The position numbers were made by a program, and so were the translations under genes. The notes beneath the pieces are model-generated. The model did no database searches, had not been told where the DNA came from, and worked only from the letters and a program-made list of their open reading frames with translations. Shown here in pieces: positions 1 to 5,642 of a stretch of DNA of 8,474 nt. Within the stretch, counting starts at the first letter, position 1. The number at the start of each line of letters is the position of its first letter. The DNA is from an uncultured Holophagaceae bacterium (lineage in GTDB: Bacteria > Acidobacteriota > Holophagae > Holophagales > Holophagaceae), in NCBI GenBank assembly GCA_903919165.1, contig CAIXHJ010000462.1:1-8474 (forward strand), written 5' to 3'.

Positions 1-624
1 GTGCATAGCCTGGTGCCTGGGACCTTCTGTGCGGGCGCCGATCTGAAGGAGCGGACAACCATGTCCCCTTCCGAGACGGCCGCCTACGTCCAGGGCATCC
101 GTGACGCCTTCGATGAGCTGGCGGACCTGCCCATGCCGACCATCGCGGCCATCGAGGGTGGAGCCTTCGGCGGCGGGCTAGAACTGGCACTGGCGGCGGA
201 TCTCCGCGTGGTGGGATCGGAGGCCAGGATGGGGCTGGTCGAGACCGCCCTCGCTATCATTCCCGGTGCCGGCGGCACCCAGCGCCTTTCCCGGCTCATC
301 GGGATCTCGCGGGCCAAGGAACTGATCTTCACAGCCCGGCGGATCGGGGCCGAGGAGGCGGGCCGGTTGGGCCTCGCGGACCAGTTGGTTGCGGCGGGCG
401 AAGCCTTGTCTGGTGCTTTGGCCCTGGCCCGGGAAATCCTCCCGAATGGACCCCTGGCCGTGCGTCTGGCGAAACAGGCCGTGAACGGGGGATCCGAGCT
501 CAGCCTGAGGGCAGGCCTCGCCTTCGAGCAGGCCTGTTACGCCCAGGTGCTCTCCACGAAGGACCGCCTGGAAGGCCTGGCCGCCTTCCGTGAGAAGCGC
601 AACCCCCGATTCCGAGGCGAATGA
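1..624 (+). CDS. Enoyl-CoA hydratase/isomerase (crotonase fold), probable methylglutaconyl-CoA hydratase; 5' end cut by window
   Basis: This is the C-terminal 207 residues of a crotonase-superfamily hydratase, which adds water across an enoyl-CoA double bond in the cytoplasm. The FCAGADLKER block (visible residues 9-18) forms the first oxyanion-hole region. GGGLELALAAD carries the first catalytic Glu (E61) and GLVETALAIIPGAGGTQRL the second (E81). Their 20-residue spacing equals that of Glu144/Glu164 in rat crotonase. The C-terminal stretch with CYAQ, TKDRLEGLAAF and EKR.PRFRGE closely resembles, from memory, human AUH (3-methylglutaconyl-CoA hydratase, leucine degradation), so that substrate is favoured but not proven. 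Family members have about 260 residues, so roughly 50-55 are missing to the left. The GTG at position 1 is an internal codon, not the start, because the frame enters mid-domain. The stop overlaps the next gene's ATG, suggesting translational coupling. Confidence 0.93.
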   Translation: MHSLVPGTFCAGADLKERTTMSPSETAAYVQGIRDAFDELADLPMPTIAAIEGGAFGGGLELALAADLRVVGSEARMGLVETALAIIPGAGGTQRLSRLIGISRAKELIFTARRIGAEEAGRLGLADQLVAAGEALSGALALAREILPNGPLAVRLAKQAVNGGSELSLRAGLAFEQACYAQVLSTKDRLEGLAAFREKRNPRFRGE

Positions 625-1583
625 TGGCCCATAAGCATGGCCCCACGACCACTGGGCGGCTGGCCTTGAGCTCACTGATCTTCTGCATGAACTTCCTAGT
701 GCAAGGGGTAGGCGGCCTCTGGACCGGATCCCTGGGGCTGGTTTCTGACAGCCTGGAAAACCTGAACGACGCGGTCGTGAACCTGCTCTCCCTTGGAAGC
801 ATCCGGCTGGCCAACCGCCGGGAACCCTGTGACCAGTGGAACTACGGGTGGCATCGCCTGGAGATCTTCAATACGTTGCTCGGCGTCCTCCTGCTGGTGG
901 TCCTGTCGGTCGCCGTCTTATTCGAAGCCTGGAGCCGGGTTCGGAACCCCCATCCCATCCTGCTCGGCTGGGCCATCGGATTTTCGGCCCTGGGACTCCT
1001 TCTCAACCTGGCCGCGACCCGAATCCTCGTGCCCTCCCTGGGCACGCGCCAGCAGCACGACCTGAGCCTCAGGAGCGCCTACTTGCACGCCCTTGGCGAC
1101 AGCCTGGCGAATGTGGCCGTGATGGTCGGCATGGTGGTCATCCACTTCACCGGCTGGCGCTGGGTGGATCCCCTTCTGGCCGTGGCCATCGTTGGATTCA
1201 TCCTGCGGGGCGCATTCCTTCTTCTCCGGGATGCCGTCGGCATCCTGATGCACCGGGCGGCCTTCGACCAGGAGGAGGCCAAAGCCGCCTTGATCGGGCT
1301 TGCCGGAGTCCGCGGCGTCGAGGATCTGCGTTCCTGGCGCGTCTGCAGCCACCTGGTGGTCTGCACCGCCCACATCATCGTGGATGCCGAGCGCCTGGAG
1401 GACACGGAAGCCCAGCAGCACCACATCGAGCAGCTGCTGTCCGAACGGTTCGGCGTGCGCCACCTGACCCTTCACTTCGAAACCTCAGCCATGTCCGAAA
1501 GACACCAGCACCGGTTCGTGCATGAGCACGAGTCTGAAGGCGAAGCTCACCACGGCCATCACGACCACCACGGACATGGCTAG
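621..1583 (+). CDS. Cation diffusion facilitator (CDF) family metal transporter with His-rich C-terminal tail
   Basis: This 320-residue inner-membrane protein is a CDF antiporter, a family that exports Zn2+ or similar divalent metals in exchange for protons. Six hydrophobic segments lie near residues 14-37, 40-63, 83-103, 112-135, 152-177 and 182-203. They are followed by a cytoplasmic domain (about 215-290) with the usual small ferredoxin-like pattern. TM5 has the canonical HxxxD metal site (H156, D160). TM2 has E46xxxD50 where zinc CDFs usually have HxxxD or DxxxD. The last 26 residues hold 11 histidines, a probable metal-binding tail; many CDFs carry such a His cluster in the TM4-TM5 loop instead. 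The start ATG at 621 overlaps the upstream TGA (ATGA), and a second in-frame ATG follows at 624; either may be used. The metal cannot be assigned from sequence. Confidence 0.93.
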   Translation: MMAHKHGPTTTGRLALSSLIFCMNFLVQGVGGLWTGSLGLVSDSLENLNDAVVNLLSLGSIRLANRREPCDQWNYGWHRLEIFNTLLGVLLLVVLSVAVLFEAWSRVRNPHPILLGWAIGFSALGLLLNLAATRILVPSLGTRQQHDLSLRSAYLHALGDSLANVAVMVGMVVIHFTGWRWVDPLLAVAIVGFILRGAFLLLRDAVGILMHRAAFDQEEAKAALIGLAGVRGVEDLRSWRVCSHLVVCTAHIIVDAERLEDTEAQQHHIEQLLSERFGVRHLTLHFETSAMSERHQHRFVHEHESEGEAHHGHHDHHGHG

Positions 1584-1600
1584 GGCGGCTTGCGCCGCCC
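1583..1600. terminator. GC-rich hairpin between convergent genes (possible bidirectional terminator)
   Basis: GGGCGGC (1583-1589) and GCCGCCC (1594-1600) form a perfect 7-bp all-GC stem with a 4-base loop. It starts on the last base of the transporter stop codon and lies 27 bases before the end of the convergent SPFH gene. On the minus strand the loop reads GCAA, a stable GNRA tetraloop. Neither side has a T-tract, so this is not a classical intrinsic terminator. It may mark or protect the 3' ends of both transcripts. Confidence 0.45.
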
Positions 1601-1626
1601 CAGTCGTACGAAGCCAAAGGGGTGCA

Positions 1627-2676
1627 TCAACCCATGCCGTGCTGCTTCATGATGGCGGCCCGCTGGGTGTCGTACTCGGCCTGGTTGATGAGCTGGCTGT
1701 CGAAGAGGTCCTTCAATTCCATCAATTCATCCTTGAGCGACTTCGCAGGGGTCGTGGGGGAAGGAGCAGCTGGCGCGCTTCCTGCGGGGAAACCCTGTTG
1801 ACCCATCTGCTGGGAGGCCCCGGCCATCTGCTGGCCCATCATGTTGCCCATGCCGAAACCAAGTCCAACGCCCATGCCCATGCCGGCGACGCCACCGGGA
1901 TTCTGTGCGGCGAGGGGGATGCTTTCAGCTACCTGCATCTGCGTGTAGGCGCCCATCACAGGAGCCATCATGCCCACGCCCGTGCGCTTGTCCATTATCG
2001 CCTCGACTTCTTCCGGGAGACTGATGTTCTCCACGAAGAACTTGGACAGTTCGAGGCCCATGGTCTTGAACTCATCCTGGAGCTTCTGCTTCACCAGGTC
2101 TGAAAGCTCGTCGTATTTAGAGGCCAGATCCAGGGCCGGCACCTTCTCCTCGCCCAGCACATCGGTGAAGCGGCTCATGATGGTCTTGCGGAGCTGCTCG
2201 GAGATGTCAGGCACCGTGTAGACGCCATTGGTTCCCACAAGCTGTTTGAGGAAGGTGCCGCTGTCCACCACCTTGATGGAGTAGATGCCGAAGGCCCGGA
2301 TGCGCAGCATGCCGAAATCGGCGTCGCGCATCATGATCGGATTTGCGGTGCCCCACTTCAGGTCGTTGTAGAGCTTGGTGGAAGTGAAATAGGTATCAAC
2401 TTTGAATGGACTCTCGAAGCCGTACTTCCAGCCCTTCAGGTCCGCCAGAACCGGCAGGTTCTGGGTGCTGAGCGTATGGGTGCCCGGCTTGAATACGTCC
2501 GCCAGCTGGCCCTCGTTGATGAAGACGGCCTCCTGACTTTCGCGCACGACCAATTTTGCACCGTTCTTGATCTCCTGGTCCCTCACAGGGAACCGCCAGG
2601 CGAGGGTGTCGTTGGAATCGTCGAGCCATTCGATGATTTCAATGAATTGGGCTTTGCCCCAGTCCATCAGACCCAT
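1627..2676 (-). CDS. SPFH/band-7 domain protein with C-terminal SHOCT domain (YdjI-like, 'virion core' family)
   Basis: This 349-residue protein belongs to the SPFH family often labelled virion-core or YdjI-like. An N-terminal segment (MGLMDWGKAQFIEIIEW) precedes an SPFH domain at about residues 26-225. Its early part (residues 41-66, KLVVRESQEAVFINEG then FKPGTHTL) is typical of the family. A Gly/Met/Gln-rich linker (262-310) follows, then a SHOCT-like helix pair (313-344: LKDELMELKDLFDSQLINQAEYD). No signal peptide or membrane span is visible, so it is probably cytoplasmic and membrane-associating. In Bacillus subtilis the relative YdjI helps bring PspA to the membrane with YdjGH; no pspA, ydjG or ydjH lies in this window, so a stress-scaffold role is inference. 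Many relatives end in zinc ribbons; here SHOCT occupies that place. An AGGAG lies about 8 bases before the ATG. It appears monocistronic, behind the terminator at 2755-2775. Confidence 0.9.
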   Translation of the reverse strand: MGLMDWGKAQFIEIIEWLDDSNDTLAWRFPVRDQEIKNGAKLVVRESQEAVFINEGQLADVFKPGTHTLSTQNLPVLADLKGWKYGFESPFKVDTYFTSTKLYNDLKWGTANPIMMRDADFGMLRIRAFGIYSIKVVDSGTFLKQLVGTNGVYTVPDISEQLRKTIMSRFTDVLGEEKVPALDLASKYDELSDLVKQKLQDEFKTMGLELSKFFVENISLPEEVEAIMDKRTGVGMMAPVMGAYTQMQVAESIPLAAQNPGGVAGMGMGVGLGFGMGNMMGQQMAGASQQMGQQGFPAGSAPAAPSPTTPAKSLKDELMELKDLFDSQLINQAEYDTQRAAIMKQHGMG

Positions 2677-2691
2677 GAGTTGTTCTCCTAA

Positions 2692-2705
2692 GTGGCACCT
2701 GCCAC
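2692..2705. repeat. Inverted repeat upstream of the SPFH gene (possible operator)
   Basis: GTGGCA (2692-2697) and TGCCAC (2700-2705) form a perfect 6-bp dyad around a 2-base centre, 15 bases before the SPFH start codon. A TAGAAT-like -10 hexamer (read on the minus strand at 2718-2713) would place the transcription start beside this dyad, a common position for a repressor site. The centre is too short for a good RNA hairpin, so a DNA-binding dimer site is the likelier role. Short dyads also arise by chance. Confidence 0.35.
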
Positions 2706-2740
2706 GGGTACGATTCTAGGCTGGACTGTCAAGCCGGACA
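2706..2740 (-). promoter_or_regulatory. Candidate promoter region of the SPFH gene
   Basis: Read on the minus strand, this stretch between an upstream terminator and the SPFH start contains TTGACA (2732-2727) and TAGAAT (2718-2713). Each is a good match to the sigma-70 -35 and -10 hexamers. They are only 8 bases apart, too close to be one promoter. TAGAAT with a poor -35 further upstream is the most reasonable reading. A promoter must lie about here because the preceding gene ends in a terminator. Confidence 0.3.
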
Positions 2741-2754
2741 GGGCCTCGGGCAGT

Positions 2755-2775
2755 AAAAACCGGCGAACGGTCGCC
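2755..2775 (-). terminator. Intrinsic terminator of the PepSY-like gene
   Basis: On the minus strand GGCGA (2775-2771), a 4-base loop and TCGCC (2766-2762) form a stem. It is followed by GG and a run of five T (plus-strand A at 2755-2759). The stem begins 19 bases past the stop codon of the PepSY-like gene. Hairpin plus T-tract is the standard rho-independent form, though the stem is short. Confidence 0.6.
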
Positions 2776-2794
2776 TTGAGCCGGACAACCATCC

Positions 2795-3136
2795 TCAGCG
2801 GGTCCCCTTTATCATGCGGATCGGGCCTTCGGCCTTGCTTTTGCTGCCAGGCTGGTCGATGCGTGTCTTGGTATGGACCATGCGGGTATCCGCATCGATG
2901 ACGCAGCGCCAGCCCTTGTCCTCGCGGGGCATCCGCACATCCACCTCCCATCCGCCGGAGGCGCCGTTCAAGGGAATGCGCCGGGCGCTGGTGGCCTTCC
3001 CACCGGTGTCCTGTTCGGCGATGGCCTTCGCCTCCTTGGAGCTCTTTACCCGTCCGGAGGCGCGGGTCTTGGAGGAAGCCGCCGGGAGGATCAGGGCCGG
3101 GACGAGCAGGGCCAAGGCAACCGAACGCGTACGCAT
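2795..3136 (-). CDS. Small exported PepSY-domain-like protein
   Basis: This 113-residue protein starts with a clear Sec signal peptide: MRTR, a hydrophobic core SVALALLVPALIL, then PAAS with probable cleavage near residue 20. Residues 34-91 follow a PepSY pattern: a helix (EAKAIAEQDTGGKAT) leading into strands (WEVDVRMP, WRCVIDADTRMVHTKT), ending with the Asp-Ala-x-Thr turn common where PepSY reads 'vDa.tG.v'. PepSY domains are found in protease propeptides and many small periplasmic proteins, often as inhibitory or sensing modules; no partner protease is visible here. The basic tail (residues 93-113) is probably disordered. A CGGAG stands 5 bases before the ATG. It lies 66 bases downstream of the KAS III gene on the same strand, so it may be cotranscribed with it, and it has its own terminator. 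Confidence 0.72.
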   Translation of the reverse strand: MRTRSVALALLVPALILPAASSKTRASGRVKSSKEAKAIAEQDTGGKATSARRIPLNGASGGWEVDVRMPREDKGWRCVIDADTRMVHTKTRIDQPGSKSKAEGPIRMIKGTR

Positions 3137-3169
3137 GAGAACTCCGGGAATATGACTGGCATCTTAGAT

Positions 3170-3194
3170 CCAGTTCTTTGCTAGGAGCAACTGG
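3170..3194 (-). repeat. Inverted repeat between the KAS III gene and the PepSY-like gene
   Basis: CCAGTT (3170-3175) and AACTGG (3189-3194) are perfect 6-bp arms around 13 bases. The middle can add a 3-bp GCT/AGC stem. It begins 8 bases past the KAS III stop. No T-tract follows on the minus strand, so it may be an RNA-processing or weak attenuating hairpin rather than a terminator. Confidence 0.3.
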
Positions 3195-3202
3195 GCAGGC
3201 CC

Positions 3203-4258
3203 CTAGGTTCGGTACAGGGCAGCTCCCCAGTGGAGGCCGGATCCCAGGGCGGTGAACATCAGGTTCATGCCGGGCTTGACGAGGCCCTGCTGGCGGCACT
3301 CGTGGAACAGAATCGGCAGGGTGGCAGCGGTGGTGTTGCCGTAGCGTTCGATGTTGTGGGGCACCTTTCCCGCCGGGAGGCCGAGGGCCTTCTGCACGCC
3401 CTCGATGATGCGGAGGTTGGCCTGGTGAACGAGCACCAGGTCCAGGGATTCGACCGCCACCCCTGCGACCTCGCAAACCTCTCGCACGGCCTGAGGCATC
3501 AACGTCACGGCGGACTTGAAGACCTCCTTGCCGGACATGATGGGCAGGGTCTCGCCCGCATCGATCTGTTCATGCGTCACGAAGGGCCGGCGCTTGAAGC
3601 CGGCGCCCAACATCGTCAGCACTCCAGCCCCTGTGCCGTCCGTGTGGAGGCGGATGGGGCCGAGACCCGCAACTCCGTCGCGGCCCTCGATCACCACGGC
3701 ACCGGCCCCGTCTCCGAAGAGGACCGTCCGGTCTCGGCTGGCGGTGTTCTCGGCCCGTTCGGCTTCCGTGATCTCCCGCGTCGATTGGCCGATGAGCGTG
3801 TCCCAGCCCAGGTGCCAGGGCATGAAGGAGGTGTGAACCTCGGCACCCACCAGCAGCACCCGCCGGTAGCGGCCGCTCTGGATGAACAGGTCCGCGAGCT
3901 CCAGACCATAGAGGAAGCCGCTGCACTGCTGGCGGATATCGAAGGTGGGGATGTCGCGCAGACCGAGAGCGACCTGGAGCAGGGGGCCGTTGCCTGGAAG
4001 CACATGGTCCGGGGTCATGGTGGCGAAGATGACGGAATCAATGTCACCCGGTTTCAAGCCCGCATCGGCAATGGCGTTTCCGGCCGCGATCACGCCGAGA
4101 CTCGTGGAGCCCTGGCCCGGATCAGCGTAGCGCCGCTCCTGGATGCCACTGCGCACGCGGATCCATTCGTCCGAGGTGTCCATGAGCCTAGAAAGGGCCT
4201 CGTTTGTGACGACATGCCGAGGCACGCCGATCCCGGTTCCGGTGATCAAACTTCGCAT
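3203..4258 (-). CDS. 3-oxoacyl-ACP synthase III family protein (FabH-like)
   Basis: This is a thiolase-fold condensing enzyme of the KAS III family, which joins an acyl-CoA starter to malonyl-ACP. With the ATG at 4258 it has 351 residues. The catalytic triad is visible: C112 (QQCSGFLYGLELA), H278 (LVLVHQANLRIIE) and N308 (ERYGNTTAATLPI). C112 has the same number as in E. coli FabH, and the His-Asn spacing of 30 is also identical. The glycine-rich FGDGAGAVV and the N-terminal TSDEWIRVRSGI..RR are typical. The Cys-His distance is about 34 residues longer than in E. coli, mostly from an insertion near residues 143-170 (MPWHLGWDTLIGQ...). I chose 4258 over the upstream TTG at 4300 because ITGTGIGVPRHVVTNEAL is the normal family N-terminus and AAAGG lies 5 bases before it. 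No plsX, fabD or fabG is adjacent, so it may be a paralogue with a special substrate. Confidence 0.92.
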   Translation of the reverse strand: MRSLITGTGIGVPRHVVTNEALSRLMDTSDEWIRVRSGIQERRYADPGQGSTSLGVIAAGNAIADAGLKPGDIDSVIFATMTPDHVLPGNGPLLQVALGLRDIPTFDIRQQCSGFLYGLELADLFIQSGRYRRVLLVGAEVHTSFMPWHLGWDTLIGQSTREITEAERAENTASRDRTVLFGDGAGAVVIEGRDGVAGLGPIRLHTDGTGAGVLTMLGAGFKRRPFVTHEQIDAGETLPIMSGKEVFKSAVTLMPQAVREVCEVAGVAVESLDLVLVHQANLRIIEGVQKALGLPAGKVPHNIERYGNTTAATLPILFHECRQQGLVKPGMNLMFTALGSGLHWGAALYRT

Positions 4259-4263
4259 GGGGA

Positions 4264-4286
4264 CCTTTCGGAGAGTCCCGGAAAGG
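4264..4286 (-). promoter_or_regulatory. Hairpin covering the KAS III gene's Shine-Dalgarno sequence
   Basis: On the minus strand CCTTTC (4286-4281) pairs perfectly with GAAAGG (4269-4264). Three further pairs, one of them G-U, are possible inside after a C-C mismatch. GAAAGG is the only good Shine-Dalgarno for the ATG at 4258 (5-base spacer), so folding would reduce initiation. The alternative TTG start at 4300 lies upstream of the hairpin. Confidence 0.35.
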
Positions 4287-4339
4287 ATATCCCGAAGCAA
4301 TTCAATGGAACCCTAAGAACTGCAATCGGGCGAGTGGGC

Positions 4340-4372
4340 GAAAGAAAGATGATAATTAGATCTTGTATTGTG
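4340..4372. promoter_or_regulatory. AT-rich divergent promoter candidate (KAS III gene / asnA)
   Basis: The 213-base gap between two divergent genes holds one AT-rich patch in an otherwise very GC-rich context. It includes GATAAT on the plus strand (4352-4357) and TATCAT on the minus strand, each one base from TATAAT. Neither has a convincing -35 at the right spacing, so the exact start sites cannot be called. Both genes must have promoters in this gap. Confidence 0.35.
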
Positions 4373-4383
4373 CGGGGCCGGTG

Positions 4384-4467
4384 GGTACCTTCGGTGCTGC
4401 GTTCGGGGAGGGCCACCCCGGGAAGATTCGGTGCCAGCCTCCTCCCCGTGTTTCGCGGAGGAGGGAG
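4384..4467 (+). promoter_or_regulatory. asnA leader with mutually exclusive stems; ribosome binding site sequestered
   Basis: The asnA Shine-Dalgarno (GGAGGAGGGAG, 4457-4467) is preceded by its own complement. CCTCCTCC (4438-4445) and GGAGGAGG (4457-4464) form a perfect 8-bp stem with an 11-base loop, hiding the ribosome binding site. Further upstream CGGGGAGG (4404-4411) is the exact complement of CCTCCCCG (4441-4448), so it could capture the anti-SD strand and free the site. CGGGG (4404-4408) can instead pair with CCCCG (4416-4420). GGTACC (4384-4389) can pair with GGTGCC (4430-4435), with one G-U, to close the unit. This is the layout of a translational switch. No known riboswitch or T-box core was recognised, and part of the complementarity may reflect GC-rich composition. 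Confidence 0.45.
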
Positions 4468-4471
4468 TTCC

Positions 4472-5599
4472 ATGTCCGATAAGACCGCAGATTTGGCAGG
4501 ACCGGGCATCAGCACCTACGAGGAGGTCGAGAAGATCCTCCCGGTGGGGTACAAGCCTTTGCTGAACCGGATGGATACCCAGAGAGCTGTCTTCGTGGTG
4601 AAGCGGTACATCGAAGACCACCTCTGCCGAGAGCTGAACCTCGACATGGTGCAGGTTCCACTGATCGTGGACCGCGCCAGCGGGGTGAACGACTACCTGG
4701 ACCGGGACGGCTCCCGCACGCCGGTGGAGTTCCCCTGTGGACTGGGGCTATCCAGCCCCATCCAGGCGCAAGTGGTGCAGGCGGCCACCAAGTGGAAGCG
4801 GATGGCGCTGGCCCAGTTCGGATGTCGGCCCGGCGAAGGCATCTGCACCGACATGCGCGCGGTGCGGAAGGACTACTTCCTGGATCACGACCATAGTTCC
4901 TACGTGGACCAGTGGGACTGGGAGCGGCGGATGACCCCCGACCAGCGCGACCTCGATTTCCTCAAGGACACGGTCCGGAAGATCTGGGAGGTCATCGTGG
5001 GAGCCGGGCGCCAGGCCCAGGCTCAGTTCCCGGCCTTGAAGGCGGGCGGGCTGCCGGACTTCCCCGAGGAACTGGTGTTCATCCATGCTGAAGATCTGCT
5101 GGAGATGTACCCGGACCTGCCGCGAAAACAGCGGGAGACGGCGATTCTCCAGAAGTACCCCGCCGTGTTCATCATTGGCATCGGCTGGGTGCTGAAGGAC
5201 GGCTACCCGCATGAGATGCGGGCCGCGGACTATGACGACTGGGCCACTGACACCTCGTCCATGACGGGGCGGAGCACCCATGGGCTCAACGGTGACATTC
5301 TCGTGTGGAATCCCATCACCAAGCGGCGGCATGAACTGACATCCATGGGCATCCGGGTGACGAAGGAGACCCTGCGGACCCAACTCAAGATCTCCCGGCA
5401 GTTGGAGTTCCTCAAGCTCCCCTATCACCAGGCCATCCTGAACGACCAGATCCCCCTTTCCATTGGCGGGGGCATCGGCCAAGCCAGGACGTTCATGTAC
5501 CTCCTCCGCACGGCGCACCTCGGAGAAGTCACCGTCAGCGTTTGGCCCAAAAAGTTAAAGGACATCTGCGCGAAAAAGAACATCCATGTTCTTGAATGA
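4472..5599 (+). CDS. asnA: Aspartate--ammonia ligase (asparagine synthetase A)
   Basis: AsnA makes asparagine from aspartate, ammonia and ATP (giving AMP and PPi) in the cytoplasm and is related to class II aminoacyl-tRNA synthetases. The 375-residue product matches the E. coli enzyme along its length. Landmarks are KWKR (107-110), GEGICTDMRAVR (121-132), YVDQWDWER (144-152), the Asp-rich ADYDDW (252-257), GLNGDILVWNP (271-281), ELTSMGIRV (288-296) and the motif-3-like GGGIGQAR with R339. Corresponding lysine, arginine, aspartate and glutamate residues form the E. coli ATP/aspartate site, so it should be active. It is about 45 residues longer than E. coli AsnA, including roughly 28 extra at the N-terminus. 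The frame stays open far upstream, but the start at 4472 is set by a very strong GGAGGAGGGAG with correct spacing and by homology. It is divergent from the KAS III gene and appears monocistronic. Confidence 0.96.
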   Translation: MSDKTADLAGPGISTYEEVEKILPVGYKPLLNRMDTQRAVFVVKRYIEDHLCRELNLDMVQVPLIVDRASGVNDYLDRDGSRTPVEFPCGLGLSSPIQAQVVQAATKWKRMALAQFGCRPGEGICTDMRAVRKDYFLDHDHSSYVDQWDWERRMTPDQRDLDFLKDTVRKIWEVIVGAGRQAQAQFPALKAGGLPDFPEELVFIHAEDLLEMYPDLPRKQRETAILQKYPAVFIIGIGWVLKDGYPHEMRAADYDDWATDTSSMTGRSTHGLNGDILVWNPITKRRHELTSMGIRVTKETLRTQLKISRQLEFLKLPYHQAILNDQIPLSIGGGIGQARTFMYLLRTAHLGEVTVSVWPKKLKDICAKKNIHVLE

Positions 5600-5612
5600 T
5601 GGAGCATATGGG

Positions 5613-5642
5613 AGCCCCGGGCCGTTCCGGCAGCCCGGGGCT
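5613..5642 (+). terminator. Strong GC hairpin after asnA (terminator-like)
   Basis: AGCCCCGGGC (5613-5622) and GCCCGGGGCT (5633-5642) form a perfect 10-bp stem with a 10-base loop, starting 13 bases after the asnA stop. No T-tract follows (GGACAACTGT), so it may stop transcription inefficiently, work with Rho, or protect the 3' end. It is the most stable simple hairpin I see in the window. Confidence 0.55.

Noticed and set aside
1522..2103. Plus-strand open frame of 193 codons opposite the SPFH gene
   Set aside because: His/Leu/Glu-rich shadow translation in antisense to a clear SPFH gene; no ribosome site and no family resemblance.
2690..2710. Sigma-54 promoter reading of the TGGCAGGTGCCACTT stretch before the SPFH gene
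   Set aside because: The TGGC and TTG-like parts do not give the required GG-N10-GC spacing, and the site sits too close to the start codon.
2727..2732. Perfect TTGACA as -35 of the SPFH promoter
   Set aside because: No acceptable -10 lies 16-18 bases downstream; the nearby TAGAAT is only 8 bases away.
2688..3476. Minus-strand open frame of 262 codons overlapping the PepSY-like and KAS III genes
   Set aside because: Pro/Arg/Gly-rich composition typical of out-of-frame GC-rich DNA; the two overlapped genes are better supported.
4256..4300. TTG start at 4300 for the KAS III gene, adding 14 residues
   Set aside because: The family N-terminus aligns with the ATG at 4258, which has its own AAAGG; the 14 extra residues resemble nothing typical of the family.
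4375..4397. T-box-like GGTGGGTACC in the asnA leader
   Set aside because: It resembles the T-box GGTGGNACC core but has an extra base and lacks the flanking AGG and CGCG. No stem I or specifier loop was recognised in the short leader.
3230..4471. A long open frame running into asnA from far upstream (414 extra codons), antisense to the KAS III gene
   Set aside because: The KAS III gene on the other strand has a full catalytic triad and family motifs; the upstream part of this frame shows no recognisable domain. asnA has a strong Shine-Dalgarno and its family N-terminus near 4472. The open frame is a by-product of GC-rich codons.
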